From: Hermodice carunculata
Lineage: Eukaryota; Annelida; Polychaeta; Eunicida; Amphinomidae
Length of the DNA stretch: 64,000 nt
Direction of reading: 5' to 3'
Assembly (NCBI GenBank): GCA_964020975.1
Contig: OZ026614.1
Span: 2,023,904-2,087,903 of the forward strand
In this document: piece after piece, positions 22,344-35,475 of the stretch
Layout of the letters: each line of letters opens with the position of its first letter
Position numbering within the stretch: the first letter of the stretch is position 1
Notes under the pieces: model-generated
The model's input: only the letters and a program-made list of their open reading frames with translations
The model's database searches: none
What the model was told of the DNA's origin: nothing
Program-made: the position numbers and the translations under genes

Positions 22344-23788
22344 CACACCAGATGAAATCAATCACACCACATGGAAATTCACATAGACAAACACTCAGGT
22401 CAGTCCCTCACTTCCAAACGTTCACGTTACAAATGTTTCCCCTTGGGAATGACAGTTTTGGTGGTGTCACTTCTCAAAGGAAGGAGAGTTTCATTAAGAT
22501 GAAATTGCGAAAGTGAAACATCTTTAGGAATACTCCAAATACTTTGCTTGTTATTTCACCAATCTTTCGTTCGATGATCAAATTTATCGTTCCAAGCTGA
22601 TCATTCCAAATGGTATAGCGGCAAACACCCCAAAAGAGGCATAGTTAAGGAGATACCCCTCCCCACGGTAGAACAAGGCACAACCTGTTTTTTTTTTTTT
22701 TTCATGGGAGATTTACATATTTTACATCAGAAAATGATGGTTGCAGCTGTCTATTTTGGTAACAAGACTACTTCATTGCGACAAATGCAAAATATGGCAA
22801 TTTAGTGTGGAGAATGTTTCAAAAATGGAGCTTAAACTCAAAGATCCCACAAAATTTAACCGAGAGAACAACAACAACAAAAAACCCCTGGCCTCTGGTA
22901 TGCAGGATGCACTGAGTATACAGTGAACAAATGATTAAAAAGTGTGGCTGCAGTTTTCTAAATATGCAAATTTTTCAAATTTATTACAAAATTGTAGCAA
23001 AAAATGCTGAGAGTATTACCTAAATCCAGACATAAGGTGTGTCACAAGTTACCATATTTTGCATTAAATGCTTGCTCTATACACCAAAAACTGCCCAAAG
23101 GTCCCGGGAAATAATATATGAAAAAAAGCTTCATGTTCTATTAAATTGATGAATATATATACACACCCCCCCCCCCATTTTCGTTTTGCTCAATTTCCGT
23201 CTATTTTTTTTACCATGTTCTCATTTTTAGAACATCATATAAATGCTTCCAAAGACCCAAATTACAAAATATGATGTTTTACTTAAATAAAATACACTTT
23301 TGCCTTGATATCCGACTGGCAGAGTATGATTTTAATGTACTTTGTCGTTATCTCAAAAAGAAATCATATACATGAGCCCGTCGCATAGAATATAGTACTC
23401 CTAGCAAAGAAAAGGAAGAGAAAAAAAAGAAAAAGAAAAGAAAACAAACAAACAAACAAAAACGCCCGATGCCTCTGTACTGTGCCATGGTCAAGTTACC
23501 TGTACCGACACCACAGCTCAATTAAAAACCAGGTATCTCCATATAGCGTTAACAGTTTTCCCAAGCAGGTTTATGGAAATGGCGTGTGTTATCAAACTAC
23601 GAGGCTTGTCGAAGGTGGAATTTAAATAAAAGCTTTATTTTGTGATTATGTATTGTGTTGATCACAAAAATATGAATTGAATATAATTACAAATGTAAAG
23701 ATATATAAAGTATACAATTTTTGCACATAAAATGTGTATATAAGTCAAAACATCGCCACAACAAAGTATATTTAAAAATGAATTACAC

Positions 23789-23836
<48 letters not shown>
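23789..23836. repeat. (TA)n microsatellite in A
   Basis: About 24 TA units; the B partner at 48335-48425 is longer and preceded by an AC run. Confidence 0.93.
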
Positions 23837-23843
<7 letters not shown>

Positions 23844-24074
23844 ATGACAGGGACGTGCATGTCTCAATCCACCTCCCTGGTTCTGATAAACTTCCATAAG
23901 GTAATGCAATTCTACACATGACTTTTGATATGGATTATACCCTTATAATACATTTGCGCCTTAAACACACGACAGCAGTGACCGTTAACGAGCCACCGTA
24001 TTTTATCTTTTTAATGACATCTCATTTGAGCTCCAGCAACAGAAACACCTGCCTGCTTTTTCAAACGGGGGGGG

Positions 24075-25620
24075 GGGGGAGGCAGGTTTTTAGAACTGTT
24101 GAGAGCTTTAGATGCGAATGTAAAATGTATAGTGAGTCTGAGAGAGATCGAAGGGGAAGGAGCGGAGTTATGTATTGGGTTAAAACAAGACTGTGTTTTA
24201 TCCCCTATTTTTCTTCACATTATATCTATGTGAGCTTTGTGAACAGTTCCTAGAGAGTGAAAGAGGTGTTAAGGTAGGGGATGAGACGATACTAGGTTAT
24301 GTTTGTTTGTTTTTTGGTAGAAGTCACTGTTGTTATGGGTAACACGAAAGAGGAATTACAAAATCTACACAGAATAGTACATAACTATGGGGGAGAAATT
24401 GAGGCTGGAAAACCACAGGGAAAAGTAAGGTCATGATTCTCGGTCAAAAACACAGGCAGGGAGAGACGTGGATGGTTGGAAAGTTTGAGGCTCCAGAGGG
24501 GCACGAGAAGGCCATTAAGATAGGAGAGGAAGACGATTATGAATATTTGGGTGTTAATATCAAAGCTACAGGTCAAGAAAGTGTTTCGATATTGTGTCGA
24601 AAAGATCAGGCAGGAGGTCAATCGAACAATAAGTATGACTATACTAAAAGCAACAAGTAGTTTCAATAGAGCATGCAAAGGGAGGGTGATTTGGGAGATA
24701 TGCTATATGGGTTAGATGTAATGAGTAAGAACGATCTGGAATGGTAGGAAAGGATACATGGAGAGATGAGCAAAAGGATACCAGTTGTCCTGCTATGTGT
24801 GGTAGCAGAAGCAATATTAGGATACTGGTTGAATGTCCGGAATAGATTAGCAAAGGTAAAGTTCAGCTATTGGGGGGTACTTGCTGGAGACAAGAGAGGA
24901 TAGGTGGTACAGGAAGATGTATCTTGAGGCAATAAGAACGGAAGAAGTCGACGCTAGGACTACACAAGTTGACAGGAAGGTATGGCCTAAAGGGACCAGA
25001 TGAGGTTAACACTACATGGTAGACAAATGTAGGCTGTGGCAGGAAAGCACGAGGAGATGTGGAAATGAGTGGTTGAAGAGAAGAGCACACTGAAAGCTGA
25101 CCAAGCGTTAGAGAAGCCAGTGATGGGGCGATTTTGGGATGGAAGTAAGGATTCAAGAATATTATTCCAAGGGAGAGCAGCGGTAGTTAATCTTGAGTAG
25201 CAGAAGCAAACATGGACAGGTGGAAGTGATGGGAAGTGCAAAATATGTACGGAAGATGTAGACGACAATGTGAATCATTTGCTTTTATGGTGTTCAAAAT
25301 ACTAAGGGCTGATGGGGGGGGGGGGTGCCAGGAAGGAGAATAGGGGTAGGCTTAGCGAAGGGCTTCCTGCTAGAGTGCTGGGAAAGGAGATCTGGTGCGT
25401 TGGGTTTTAGGGAGACAGAAGCCAGAGTGGGCAACTGAAGGAAGGGAAGGCATGAGGTAGCCCATGTAAGGGCTCCCGTGAGTCTGGCAGTGGCCACACA
25501 GACTGGAGCTATGGGTATGCCGAGTACGAGATGCAACAGTGGGGAAGGTGTTTGTTCGTTTTGTTTGTTTTTTTCATGGCTTCCTCCTACAGGATCACAG
25601 CGAACAAGCGGCACACCACG
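24075..25620 (+). mobile_element. Decayed LINE in A: reverse transcriptase middle and C-terminus
   Basis: Just after a G-run, frames give YSESERDRRGRS, then the reverse transcriptase motif GLKQDCVLSPIFL near 24178 and GVKVGDETILG. The FADD box is garbled near 24305 (where B also fails). KEELQNLHRI, DDYEYLGVNIKATGQ, NDLEW, then WYRKMYLEAIRTEEVD follow. A late Cys-rich region (GKCKIC...HLLLWCSK in B) is the usual C-terminal zinc knuckle. The frame shifts several times. The same relic sits in B, so insertion predates the A/B duplication. It differs from the CR1-like copies; clade not determined. Confidence 0.8.
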
Positions 25621-28600
25621 CAGAGATTATTATTAAACCAACAAATACGTCAAACAACTTAGTTTCTGCTGAGGTGGAATTCCAGTTCTCTTGCCTCTGG
25701 TTTAACTCTCCCTGGACGTCCCAGTTCACGTCTTTCCAAGTCTCGGATCCCGCCCATTTTGCTTAATCAGCGCATGGGCAAACTGCTAATTTTACACATG
25801 TTTTCCCGACAGGTCTTGCGCAGACTTTTTAGTCAAAATAGTTTGATAAGCGACATAGCTTCAAGACAGACGAAAAGTTCCATGCGGGAACTTTTGCGTG
25901 AGTGGGGGCCGTGAAGGTTAAGACCACTTAAAATTTTCATATATGGCGTCATGGAAACATGCATTATTTCACAGATCACGTGAATACAGCCACCATAGAA
26001 AGACCACTTATCCTGGTTTAAACAAATATAAAGCTGGTTTAAAACGATATTCATGAACAAGAGGGGATGTGTATTTGAGCTCATTTGGTTAGAATTACAT
26101 CCGCGCCAGAAATACACAAAGTAAAAGCTGTGGACACGAGATATGGCCCAAACACGCCTTGGTCTCTGCCAGCATTCGGGAAACAATACAAATATTAAAC
26201 AGAAAAAATCATTCATTGACCAGTGAAGCCGCAAATACAAACCATTCACTGTTATAAATCAGCAGGTACGTGTTTAAATAAACTGTAAATAAAAAACCCA
26301 CTCGCCTTCTCATATTATATGCATTCATAACGCATGCTGCAATGTCATCTGGTATTGTCGATTAAGCCTGGAAATATGCTGTCTCAGAAACTGAGTTAAA
26401 CATGTCATAGTGTGTGTAGTGATGTAGTACCTCAACAAGCAGTGCATTCAATAATAAATCATCTGTGCCACTGCTACATCAAAGCTTTGTTTCTAGTTTT
26501 TAAAAATTATGACATTCCCGACGGAAGATCACATATCATTATCATGGACCTTTTATTTGGACAGCCTAGTTGTAATAGAAATCAAATCTTACATCAGTTA
26601 TAACGACAAGCAGGCTGGCGGCCAAGGTGCCAAACCGTTCCGGAACCCCTCCCCACGGTAGAACAAGCCACCATCCATTTTTTTGATAGTTTATTCAATT
26701 TGACATTAGAAAATGATGGTTGCGGTTGTTCATTTTACAGGCAGGTATATTTGATAGCCACAAATAAGAAAATCGACCAGTGTATATTTGCTAAATTATA
26801 AATACTGATATTTAGAGAATAAATGTCCCAAAATATGTTCAGGAAGCACCAAACATTGTTGAAACTAAAGGAAATTTATCAGAAAATGTCCATGATTTAT
26901 GCCAGTTACATTGTTTGACTCCTTCATGTAAAAAGCGTGAAAAATGTAGCAAACTCTAGCTTTTTTTTTTTTAATACTTTTTGGGACACATAAAATGCAG
27001 CATACATGAAGAAATTATTGACAAACATGCGCTTCCTAGGTACCAAAATCTTCAAATTAGTCCGGCCTCATGACTATCCAAATTAATTCTACCAATGCTA
27101 AGCAATAGAGGGTCGTTGCAGAGGCCTGGATGTCCATCTCTCCAGTTATTTCGAATTATCATTTACGATGTAAATGTAACTAAACGACCATTTTAAAATA
27201 GAAGCAACATAATCGTTTGTGCCGTTTATTCTGTTAAGACGATGTGCAGCACAGAATAATGGCCTCTGAGTTGCACAAGGGCCAACTACGCTAATGGCCG
27301 TTCCTACTGTGGATCTATCAACTAAACCTGTGGAATAATATTTTACTGAACAGCATGATGTCTTTCAAACCAAAGATTTTGAAATACACGAACATTTAAA
27401 TGTTCCAGATATTATCAATGTAGGTAAACGAGAGTGTCCTTTTTTAGTTCTCGATTAGAAAGACTTGATAGAGTACAGGAGAAAGATGATTCCACGCAGA
27501 CTCACCATAGCCAGAGTGCCAAAACTATCGCCTGTCCGTATATAGCCTCCTTTGCGTTCTGATCATTCCACGGCCAAAACCCCAAACTAAAATTGCATCC
27601 ATTTTAAAGAACATCTTGACTTCACCTGCACATAATTATAAATAAGTATTAACCCTTTACCTTCAGCAACTTATTTTACAGAATGCATGAACTTTAAAAC
27701 TATATTCTGGAGTTTCTGTCCAAAAAGATGTAGCACTATTTATGCATACACTGACGTACACGTAAACAAACAAGATGTCTCCCTAGAACCTGTATCAGTT
27801 GTTACACACGAGTGAGATGCCACTCCTGTTAACGATTACAAAACAAAATAAATCACAATTAATAAATACCAAACTTACTTAAATGTGTTCAAAAACACAA
27901 AAGAGGTACACCAACAATAGTCCTAGTATTACTTTCCTACCCAAGGGTGGGAGGTGGGACATGAAGACGATGATGATGAGAAAGAGAAGAAATCCTGAAT
28001 CGTGCACCACAGAATGAGTGCTAGAGAATGTCGTCATCTCCACATTGGCTGTATAGAAAGAAGGCTCCGTATTTAAACAGATGGAGTCCAGATGTGAGAA
28101 GTTCCAAAGTATACCAATGACTCAAATAGCAATAAATAACAGGAAGACAAGGGACTGCGCCACTCACTGGCAGAGGCACTAATCCATGGCAAGAAGGGCA
28201 TTTTGTATAATTATCTTGAGAAGAGATTAGTGTGTGCCACCATGCTCAAACTGTTGAATGTCAGCCTTGCCATTTCGGTACAGAGTCAGAAGGAGTTCAG
28301 CAACAAGGTAGTTTTCCACTTACTGGACACTACATACAGCGAGACAGGCCTGGTCAGGCCACGGTGCTCCCATTAGTTTTTGATGAAAATATTCCATAAC
28401 AATCTAGGCATCTTGCGGTTCCATGCATGGTTATTGAGCACACCATTTAAGCTTCCACATCATCAAAGAAAGTGACACAGAGATTAGTTGGAAGGACAAA
28501 AGTGACAGAGATTTGCCAAGAGGACCTTTCACTCAATATGTATGCAATTTTACAACTCAAAAAGGACTAAATGGTCTCTTTCAAGAACATGTAATATCTA

Positions 28601-29196
28601 ATCCAACTTCTCACAGCCACATAGAATATAAGTGTTTCTACAACGGAATTGATCTATTTTACCTTCCGGCTGCACACAGGCACCTTTTACACTGGAATAC
28701 ACGTCACAAGTGAAATTTGACAGGCTGGTCATGCATGACACCTCTTTTGCTGACCTCGGCTCCCAGCATAAGGGTGTGGCAAGATCAACACCTTAACGTT
28801 TTGGACATATCTGGGAATAAGGTCCAAACAAAAATGTGCTTTTGGCCTAATTCCACCATCAAGGCTCAGGACCATTGTCCAAGTAACAGCAGTCATGGGC
28901 GTCTCTGTTCAAATCTCTGTCCATCATTATTGATATGTGTGAATAGGAAACTCTATGTTGCCCTTCAAACATCATAGACTTTATATGGCAAATAAGGAAT
29001 TTTGGAGTGACAGCAAAGAGCATTTAGCTCTTATCAATGAGATTTAACCAGGTTTCATTCCATCCAAACTCATTAACTTAGGGCTTTAGCTTTCCCCTGG
29101 GATGCTTGTAGCAATTTTCTGGCAAGGACGTTATAGTTGGCTTATATGTGCTGTTTTATAGCATTTAGAACCTATTTGCATTGGAATCTCTTTGTC

Positions 29197-29230
29197 CCCC
29201 CCCCCTAAGTATCAAATGGTAGGTCCCTAG
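29197..29230. other. Right junction of A with poly-C
   Basis: Immediately after the A/B homology ends there is a C10 run, then the start of a local duplication. Confidence 0.6.
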
Positions 29231-29930
29231 CAAATGCACAGGCCATGTCTCCTTTGCTGACTGCTTGGTAGATAGATAGCTTCCACAGCCCTTTGTATTT
29301 AGCGATGCCTCACAGGTACCACACAGGTAATCATATGTGTGTATGAGAAATTAACAATGCTAATATGATACGAATAAATTATGCTAATCCCATTAATATG
29401 AAACTTCGTAACCCTCTGCTCAAACTTAAATTTTGTGGCATTGTCATTGTCCCCCCCCCCCTCCATTAGTGCCTCAGCAGTGATAGATGTCATATTTTTT
29501 GTAGACAAATGCTACGAATCTATCCATAAATAGTAAAAAATCACCAATTTCACCAAAAAATCAATAAAATTTTAGCAATATATTCAAAATTTCGGTTAAA
29601 TTAAAGGGGTGGGGCATTGTAATTTGATCTCTCACTGTAAGGGCAGGACATGCAGGCAAGTCATTATGAGTTTGCATCATAGCCCATTGTGTATCGTATT
29701 CATATTGGACAGAAAAGATTTGATTGGATGCAATTATATAATTTTCCTCAAAATTTTAATTATTTTATTTGTCATAAAAACTTATTTTTCAGATTTAAAG
29801 GTTGCTTGCAAAAGTTGATATTTTCCTTAATATTGAAGTTTGGTAAAGTTAATGCAAATCCTTTGCAGAAAACAAGTTGTGGCTTCAGTTAAACAAGTTT
29901 TAACAATTTTGATCAGTCTATTAGGGCTAA
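29231..29930 (+). repeat. Local duplication D, first (intact) copy
   Basis: The first half (to about 29450) matches 30338-30556 and the second half (from a C-run) matches 31527-32010 at roughly 95 percent. Words: ttagcgatgcctcacaggta and 'agggcaggacatgcaggcaa'. Non-coding. Confidence 0.88.
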
Positions 29931-30337
29931 CTCTGTATGTATTGGGACTAACATGTTTATGTTGTTATTCTATTATCGTCCATCAAGCAAGTTAAAAATG
30001 GGAAGTCAGCACTTTTGACAGCTGCCTGGACAATTTTAAGTGATCCTAACAACTTTCACATGGATGGAGCATGCAAGATATGGTCCTTGGACTGTAGATC
30101 ACAAGGCAAATGGTTTGGGCTATGGTATTGTGTACCTCAGGCCAGCTTATGCAAGGAGAAAAAAAGTTTTACACCCAAAGATTGGCTGTAAATATCAAGT
30201 TTAACAGTCTCAATATTCCAAAAATTCATGAAGTATCACATTTATGTCCTAAATCATTGTGCATAGACATGTTGCACCGATCGGTGGAACCATACTGCAT
30301 AAATAATAACTGGAATTCTTCAAGATATTTAACAAGT
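29931..30337. other. Spacer between the D copies
   Basis: No partner elsewhere in the window. A short open frame here has no recognised product. I see nothing else. Confidence 0.4.
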
Positions 30338-30556
30338 GCACAGGCCATGCCTCCTTTGCTCACTGCCTCGTAGATAGATAGCTTCCATAGCCCTTTGTAT
30401 TTAGCGATGCCTCACAGGTACCACACAGGTAATCATATGTGTGTATGAGAAATTAACAATGCTGATATGATATGAATAAATTATGCTAATCCCATTAATA
30501 TGAAACTTTATAACCCTCTGTTTCAAACTTTTAATTTTGTGGCATTGTCATTGTAG
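30338..30556 (+). repeat. Local duplication D, second copy, first half
   Basis: Stops exactly at ggcattgtcattgt, where the first copy goes into its C-run. Confidence 0.85.
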
Positions 30557-31526
30557 GCCTATAGCCTCCATTCATATGCAGAGCTGTTTATACAAAATCA
30601 TGTCAAAGTGATTTTGGGCATACCAGAAAAAATGTGCATTGTCTGCCAGTAGAGCTGTACAAATCTTAGGTAAAATGTAAATTTCTTTGGTTTTGGGGGG
30701 TTTATTTTTGTTTCTCCCCTCTCCCCCCCCCCTTTTTTATTTATTTTTTTTTCAGACAAAAACTTGTCATATATGTGTGTCATTTGATTGGGCTTAATCA
30801 TTTAAAACCAGGCATGCGGACTTTGTTGAGCTGTTGAGTTCATCAGCATATTATTATCACATAAATGAATCAATTTATATCTATGAATATGGATGACAGC
30901 ACTAATGAACTGCAGATTTTATAACTTTAGCCAAGCTAGTGTACATAGGTGGCAAAACATTTGAACTTCGACATACAACCACATATAATTACAAGGGTTT
31001 CAGAAAGTGAAACAAGAAAAAAAATTTAGCTTCCATTAAATACTTGCCTGAAAACACGTATGCCTGATAATTGGATTCATAATTGGATGCTTATCAAATT
31101 TTAAATCAGAACACTTGTGAATACAAATATGTATTTATGATATTGGGGTCACTGTACAAACGTTTGTCATTTTCTTATCAATATGTGCACATACATCAGA
31201 AACCATATCAATGAACCACAACTTATGCAGTCTACTGCAGAAAAAAGGCATAGCACTGTTGGTTTGTGGAAGCTGGATCGCCCAACTGCCCTCCTAATGT
31301 TCAAACAATGGGCGCGTTAAAGTTCTAAAGTTTTGGTATCAAAAACATAACTTGCTGAATACTGCTACCCTAATCTGTGACCTACTGGTCTTAAACTGTG
31401 CACTTTATTGGGTCAATAATGTTTAAACACTGAAACTATGCCATTGTCTGCCATAATTCAGATTATATCAGGAAAATACTGCCATAATGACTGGTATTAG
31501 ATGCTGACTTGGTGTAACTGATACTC
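30557..31526. other. ~970-bp segment splitting the second D copy
   Basis: Non-coding, with a C-run at each end (near 30725 and 31505). It is either an insertion into the second copy or sequence deleted from the first; its left end 'aggcctatagcctccat' and right end show no inverted repeats. Confidence 0.5.
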
Positions 31527-32010
31527 CCCCCCCCCCCCATTAGTGCCTCAGCAGTGATAGATATCATATTTTTTAAAAACAAATGTTACGAATCTATCCA
31601 TAAATAGTAAAAAAAAAATCCCCAATTCCACCAAAAAATCAATGAAATTTTAGCAACAAATTCAAAATTTAGGTTAAATTTAAGGGGTGGGGCATTGTAA
31701 TTTGATCTCCCACTGTAAGGGCAGGACATGCAGGCAAGTCATTATGAGTTTGCATCATAGCCCATTGTGTATCGTATTCAGATTGAACAGAAAAGAATTG
31801 ATTGGATGCAATTATATAATTTTCCTCAAAATTTTAATTAATTATTTTATTTGTCATAAAAGTTGATTTTTCATATTTAAGGTTGCTTGCAAAAAAGTTG
31901 ATATTTTCCTTAATATTGAAGTTTGGTAAAGTTAATGCAAATCCTTTGCAGAAAACAAGTTGTGGCTTTGGTTAAACAGGTTTTTATAATTTTGATAAGT
32001 CTATTAGGTC
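31527..32010 (+). repeat. Local duplication D, second copy, second half
   Basis: Resumes at ccattagtgcctcagcagtg and runs to gtctattagg. Confidence 0.85.
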
Positions 32011-32474
32011 ACAGACCACAGTTGTGATTGGCTGGTTGCGCATCCGAACGGAGATAGTCCGTAATTGTGAAAATACTGTGTTTTCAGCATGCTGTAGCTT
32101 CTGTTTAAATAAAGGTAGCCAAATCAGGTTTGCTGCATCACAGAGTTGCTTCATTGGTGGTCATATAGATGCACTGTCTTCCAGGCCAGGTGGGAAATTT
32201 ATGGTGGGAAAGGACAATGATGTGACCCTGGCAAGAGCACAGTTCATACACCTGTATAAAGCTGACATCCAGGTGGTGTTTCGTATTTCAATTATCACAA
32301 ATTAACGAGCTGGGAATTATATGACAAAAATCCATCAATGTTTTTCTGACATTTTTATCTGTTAAATGCCGTTCACGGAATTTTAAAATACCAAAATGCT
32401 GATTTTTTAAGACTCAAAAATGCTAATGTGAAAAATAGAAGGATTTATAACTGTTGTCTGTGGCCTTATGAGAG
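32011..32474. other. Unassigned stretch with a possible exon-like open frame
   Basis: The plus frame at 32024-32305 reads FMVGKDNDVTLARAQFIHLY before an AG/GTGGTG boundary near 32271. A TTTTCAG precedes it near 32087. No family recognised; the donor is weak. Confidence 0.2.
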
Positions 32475-32761
32475 AATGATTCGGGATTTTTTTTCTTTTT
32501 CTTAGTTCTAGACCAAATTTCATTTATTGTTGCCCAAGTCTTCTTTATATTATGCTCGTAGTTTTTGAAACAAGTTTCATAATAATTTTTTTGGCTTTGC
32601 GGATAGAGTTTCTCAATATTTTCTTGTAGGTACTTAAATTTGTTTTAAGATTAGAAAATAACGGAGTATCTCGCTGTGTAGACTTTAGTCTTTTATACAG
32701 GTCGTCTCTATATTTAATAGATCTCAAAATTCCTGTTGTAATTCATTTTTGGTGTGTGTGT

Positions 32762-32827
<66 letters not shown>

Positions 32828-33130
32828 ATCAAATTTAACTAATTTAAACTCGAGATGTATATTCCTGGCTTCTCCAACCACTTTTCAGTTTGTTTCAACG
32901 TTTCTAGGCAGACAAAAATTGGTTGATGGTCTGAGAACATTTTTACCATTTTACCTGAGATAACATTTGTATTCATATCATTTACTTTATGTAGAACATT
33001 ATCAATGAGTGTTCCTTTGGTATTTGAGAAACGAGTTGGGAATGTTATTTTGGATAGAAACTGTTCGACAATATGCAATCGAAAAAATCATGGTAAACCT
33101 GACGTTCACAGGCATTGGTTAGATAAATTT
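32475..33130 (-). mobile_element. LINE fragment: end of endonuclease and linker before the RT
   Basis: The minus strand reads FYPKITFPTRFSNTKGTLID and SDHQPIFV, the closing part of an AP-type endonuclease. After a TG/AC microsatellite it continues KYRDDLYKRLKST, LKTNLSTYKKILRNSIRKAK and a 'TWATINEIW'-like end, the pre-RT linker of CR1-type LINEs. The reverse transcriptase itself is absent: the fragment stops near 32475. The (GT)n tract sits inside the coding region, so it grew after insertion or arose at a break. Confidence 0.75.
32752..32825. repeat. (GT)n microsatellite inside the LINE fragment
   Basis: About 35 GT units with one GG interruption. Confidence 0.95.
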
Positions 33131-33905
33131 ATGTAACCATGAGACAGGTGACTGATTTTTTTACAACAATGGAAAAAAATAATGATTTTTGATTTTCTAC
33201 CTCATGCTTACATGTACGCGAATGTAGCTTATGGTATTGTTGGTGTGCAGAAATACGTTTTGAGTCCCTCTTTCCGTCTTCGTTTTGTTCCAGTCATCCT
33301 CAAGCGTGTTATTTGTGATGTCTTATTATGTTCTGTCTCTGTGTGTTCTTCGCCAGAGGGATTTGAATACTCTAAACCACCCACCATCCATCCCCGGTAC
33401 AGCCCTTTTTTCCCTATTGATATTTTGTATTGGTGCAGTTTTGTAGCTAGTCTGGGTATAACCAGGGACCTGTTATAGATGCCATGATTGGATGGATATG
33501 AACAACTTCCTCATTTGAATGGTAGCACGCGCCAAAATAGCGATACACCCCAATATTTCCTCCTCTAGTAGAACACGCATTTTTATTTTTTTTTTTTCTA
33601 TTTTTGTTTATTTATATTGCTCTCGCGCATAAAGTTACGATTCCAGGGTTATGATATGGGCTTGTCTTTGACTTCCATGATGTTTTCTTATTGTTTAATT
33701 AATGCGTCTAAGGCGTCTCCATGGCAGAGGCTGGCGGGGGGGGGGGGGAGTCGTTTGAAAAGTGGGGTTCGTTTGACACTCCCGAACCAAGCAACCACCC
33801 ACCCACCTCCCTCCGGCAACGGTCCTATACTTTTAAATGTAAATGACAGGGACTGTAGCAATCATCTTGTACATACATATGTTGCCCAGCATAATCTTGT
33901 AACTT
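33131..33905. other. No gene recognised
   Basis: AT-rich sequence with a T-run near 33585 and a G-run near 33737. Open frames up to 101 codons lack any recognisable motif. Confidence 0.4.
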
Positions 33906-34058
33906 TTTATGCTGCCATATGATAGCTACTTAACATACTTTGTTTATGCTGCCATATGATAGCTACTTTACATACTTCCTTTATGCTGCCATATGATAGC
34001 TACTTAACGTACTTCCTTTATGCTGCCATATGATAGCTACTTTACATACTTCCTTTAA
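33906..34058. repeat. 38-bp minisatellite, four units
   Basis: Units 'tttatgctgccatatgatag' plus ctactttacatacttcc, differing only at one or two positions. Confidence 0.92.
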
Positions 34059-34954
34059 AAATCCTATCTGTATTTGATGCCACGCACATTCACTTATACC
34101 TTGTTCAACGACTTTAGTTGGCTGGGAGAAGTAAGTCTCTTTGAAACATATGCCTTTTCCGCGGTACCCCTGATGCGACTTACGGGCAACAGTCAGATAT
34201 GTAGAGGAAGACTGTTGTTCAATGTGGTGAGCGTTAAAGTGATTCTATGTTGCATGCTTATCAAGTCTCATGTAGAACTTGATTCTTTCTTGTAAACAGC
34301 TGTGTAAACTGTGTTGGTGTGTGTGTGTGTGTGTCTGTGTGTGCCTGTGTGTATGCATGTATGTTTTAGTTCTATGTGGCATTCATCACTGGACCTTGCT
34401 GGATTACCTTGTTGAGTTGTGCATTTTAAACGAAAAGTTAATGAAGATGAAGCGCCATATATAATACACTTTCTTCAAAATTTTTACACTTTCCACAAAT
34501 TCTAATTTATGTATTTTTCACACATTATGATTTAACTCTTTGATTGCTAATAAAACTGAAGCGCCACGTATAATAGAATTTCTTGGCAATATTTGTACTT
34601 CCCACAAATTATAATTTAACACTTTCATTGCTAATCAAAACAATAGCAAAACTGAACTAAGTTATCACAATGATTTCAAATTCAAATTGTTCGTAAAAAG
34701 ACCCAATTATTTCAGATTCACATTGATTGTAAAAAGACTTCATGTAAAAGTACCAACAGACCGCTATCTACAATTCAAAAGGGGAGGCTGACTCGGTCTC
34801 CAACTTCAACTTTGAGTGGGTTAATCCCTTGTCTCTTCCCATTTTCAGGTGGGAATTTAGTTTCAAATGAATGCAGACTGGAGTTTTCGCTTTGAAAATG
34901 CAGTTCATTGGTCTATTGTGCAACACCAACACTTTTCTTACAGTTTCCATGCAG
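34059..34954. other. Non-coding stretch with a GT run and a ~110-bp imperfect tandem pair
   Basis: A short GT tract lies at about 34316-34345. The words gaagcgcc...tataata...acttt.ccacaaatt recur at about 34448-34540 and 34557-34640. No gene seen. Confidence 0.45.
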
Positions 34955-35475
34955 TAAAATGAAATGAAATGAACTTTGTTCCCCGGTGTCACCACACACA
35001 AGGCACACTTTGTGGTACATTTACACAACTACAATTAGAGTTACACACAACACACTAAAGAGGATATCTCCCTTAAGTATACACATGAATATACAGTAAA
35101 AGCATAAACAATGAGGCTGTTTAAAAAATTATGATGGTATAAGCTGTGGAAAGCATAATGTCGGAATTGACTTCCGACTTGTATAACATTCCTAAAATAT
35201 AATGAAGTATGATTAAATTATATCTGCATCGTCAAATTTCATGACAGACATCAGTTCTCATGGTCCTAAAGAGATGAAAATACATAACAGGGAAAATGTT
35301 AACTTATTTTTATAGAAAATGGGTTGTCTGCTGTAAATTTCTCGCATTCAGCAAAAACATGAAATTCGTGGTCCAGTTTTCCGCATGTCCGGCATTTTCA
35401 GTATTCCAATGGTACTTTGATAGGTCCACAGTGTCTGCCGGTTTAAATTTTGACATAATGAGCACTGATAAGACA
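34955..35475 (-). mobile_element. 3' end of a LINE: zinc-knuckle C-terminus, UTR and TTCAT tail
   Basis: The minus strand reads CRTCGKLDHEFHVFAECEKF then a stop about 20 residues on. This is the CxxC...H...C knuckle that ends many CR1/L2-type LINE polyproteins. About 330 bases of UTR follow, ending in caccggggaacaaagttcat and repeated TTCAT units, the simple tail these LINEs use. Everything upstream is missing, as expected of a 5'-truncated insertion. Confidence 0.65.

Larger units (their letters stand above)
19213..29196 (+). repeat. Segmental duplication A (~10 kb)
   Basis: Direct copy of B, about 24.5 kb upstream of it, with roughly 90-95 percent identity in the blocks I compared by eye. 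The right junction is sharp: both end at 'ttggaatctctttgtc' and then diverge, A into a C-run. Relative to B, A has ~220 extra bases at about 22895-23116 and ~150 extra at about 26525-26680. Content is repeats, a LINE relic and non-coding DNA. No frame is convincingly conserved as protein: the minus frame at 25833-26249 is shared with B only because the copies are young. Confidence 0.92.

Noticed and set aside
24385-25614. Several minus-strand frames of 97-106 codons in A and equivalents in B
   Set aside because: Antisense shadows of the LINE relic.
25833-26249. 138-codon minus frame in A with a 160-codon partner in B (50325-50807)
   Set aside because: Shared only because A and B are young copies; no domain, no signal peptide, and surrounding sequence is repeat-derived.
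27648-27670. TTAACCCTTTACC here, its B partner near 52050, and TTAACCCTTT at 3154, as further piggyBac-like ends
   Set aside because: No matching right end or TTAA partner within a plausible distance.
33500-33620. Possible further diverged copy of part of A (words such as 'tggtag..acac' and gtagaacacgc)
   Set aside because: Similarity too short and gapped to separate from chance by eye.
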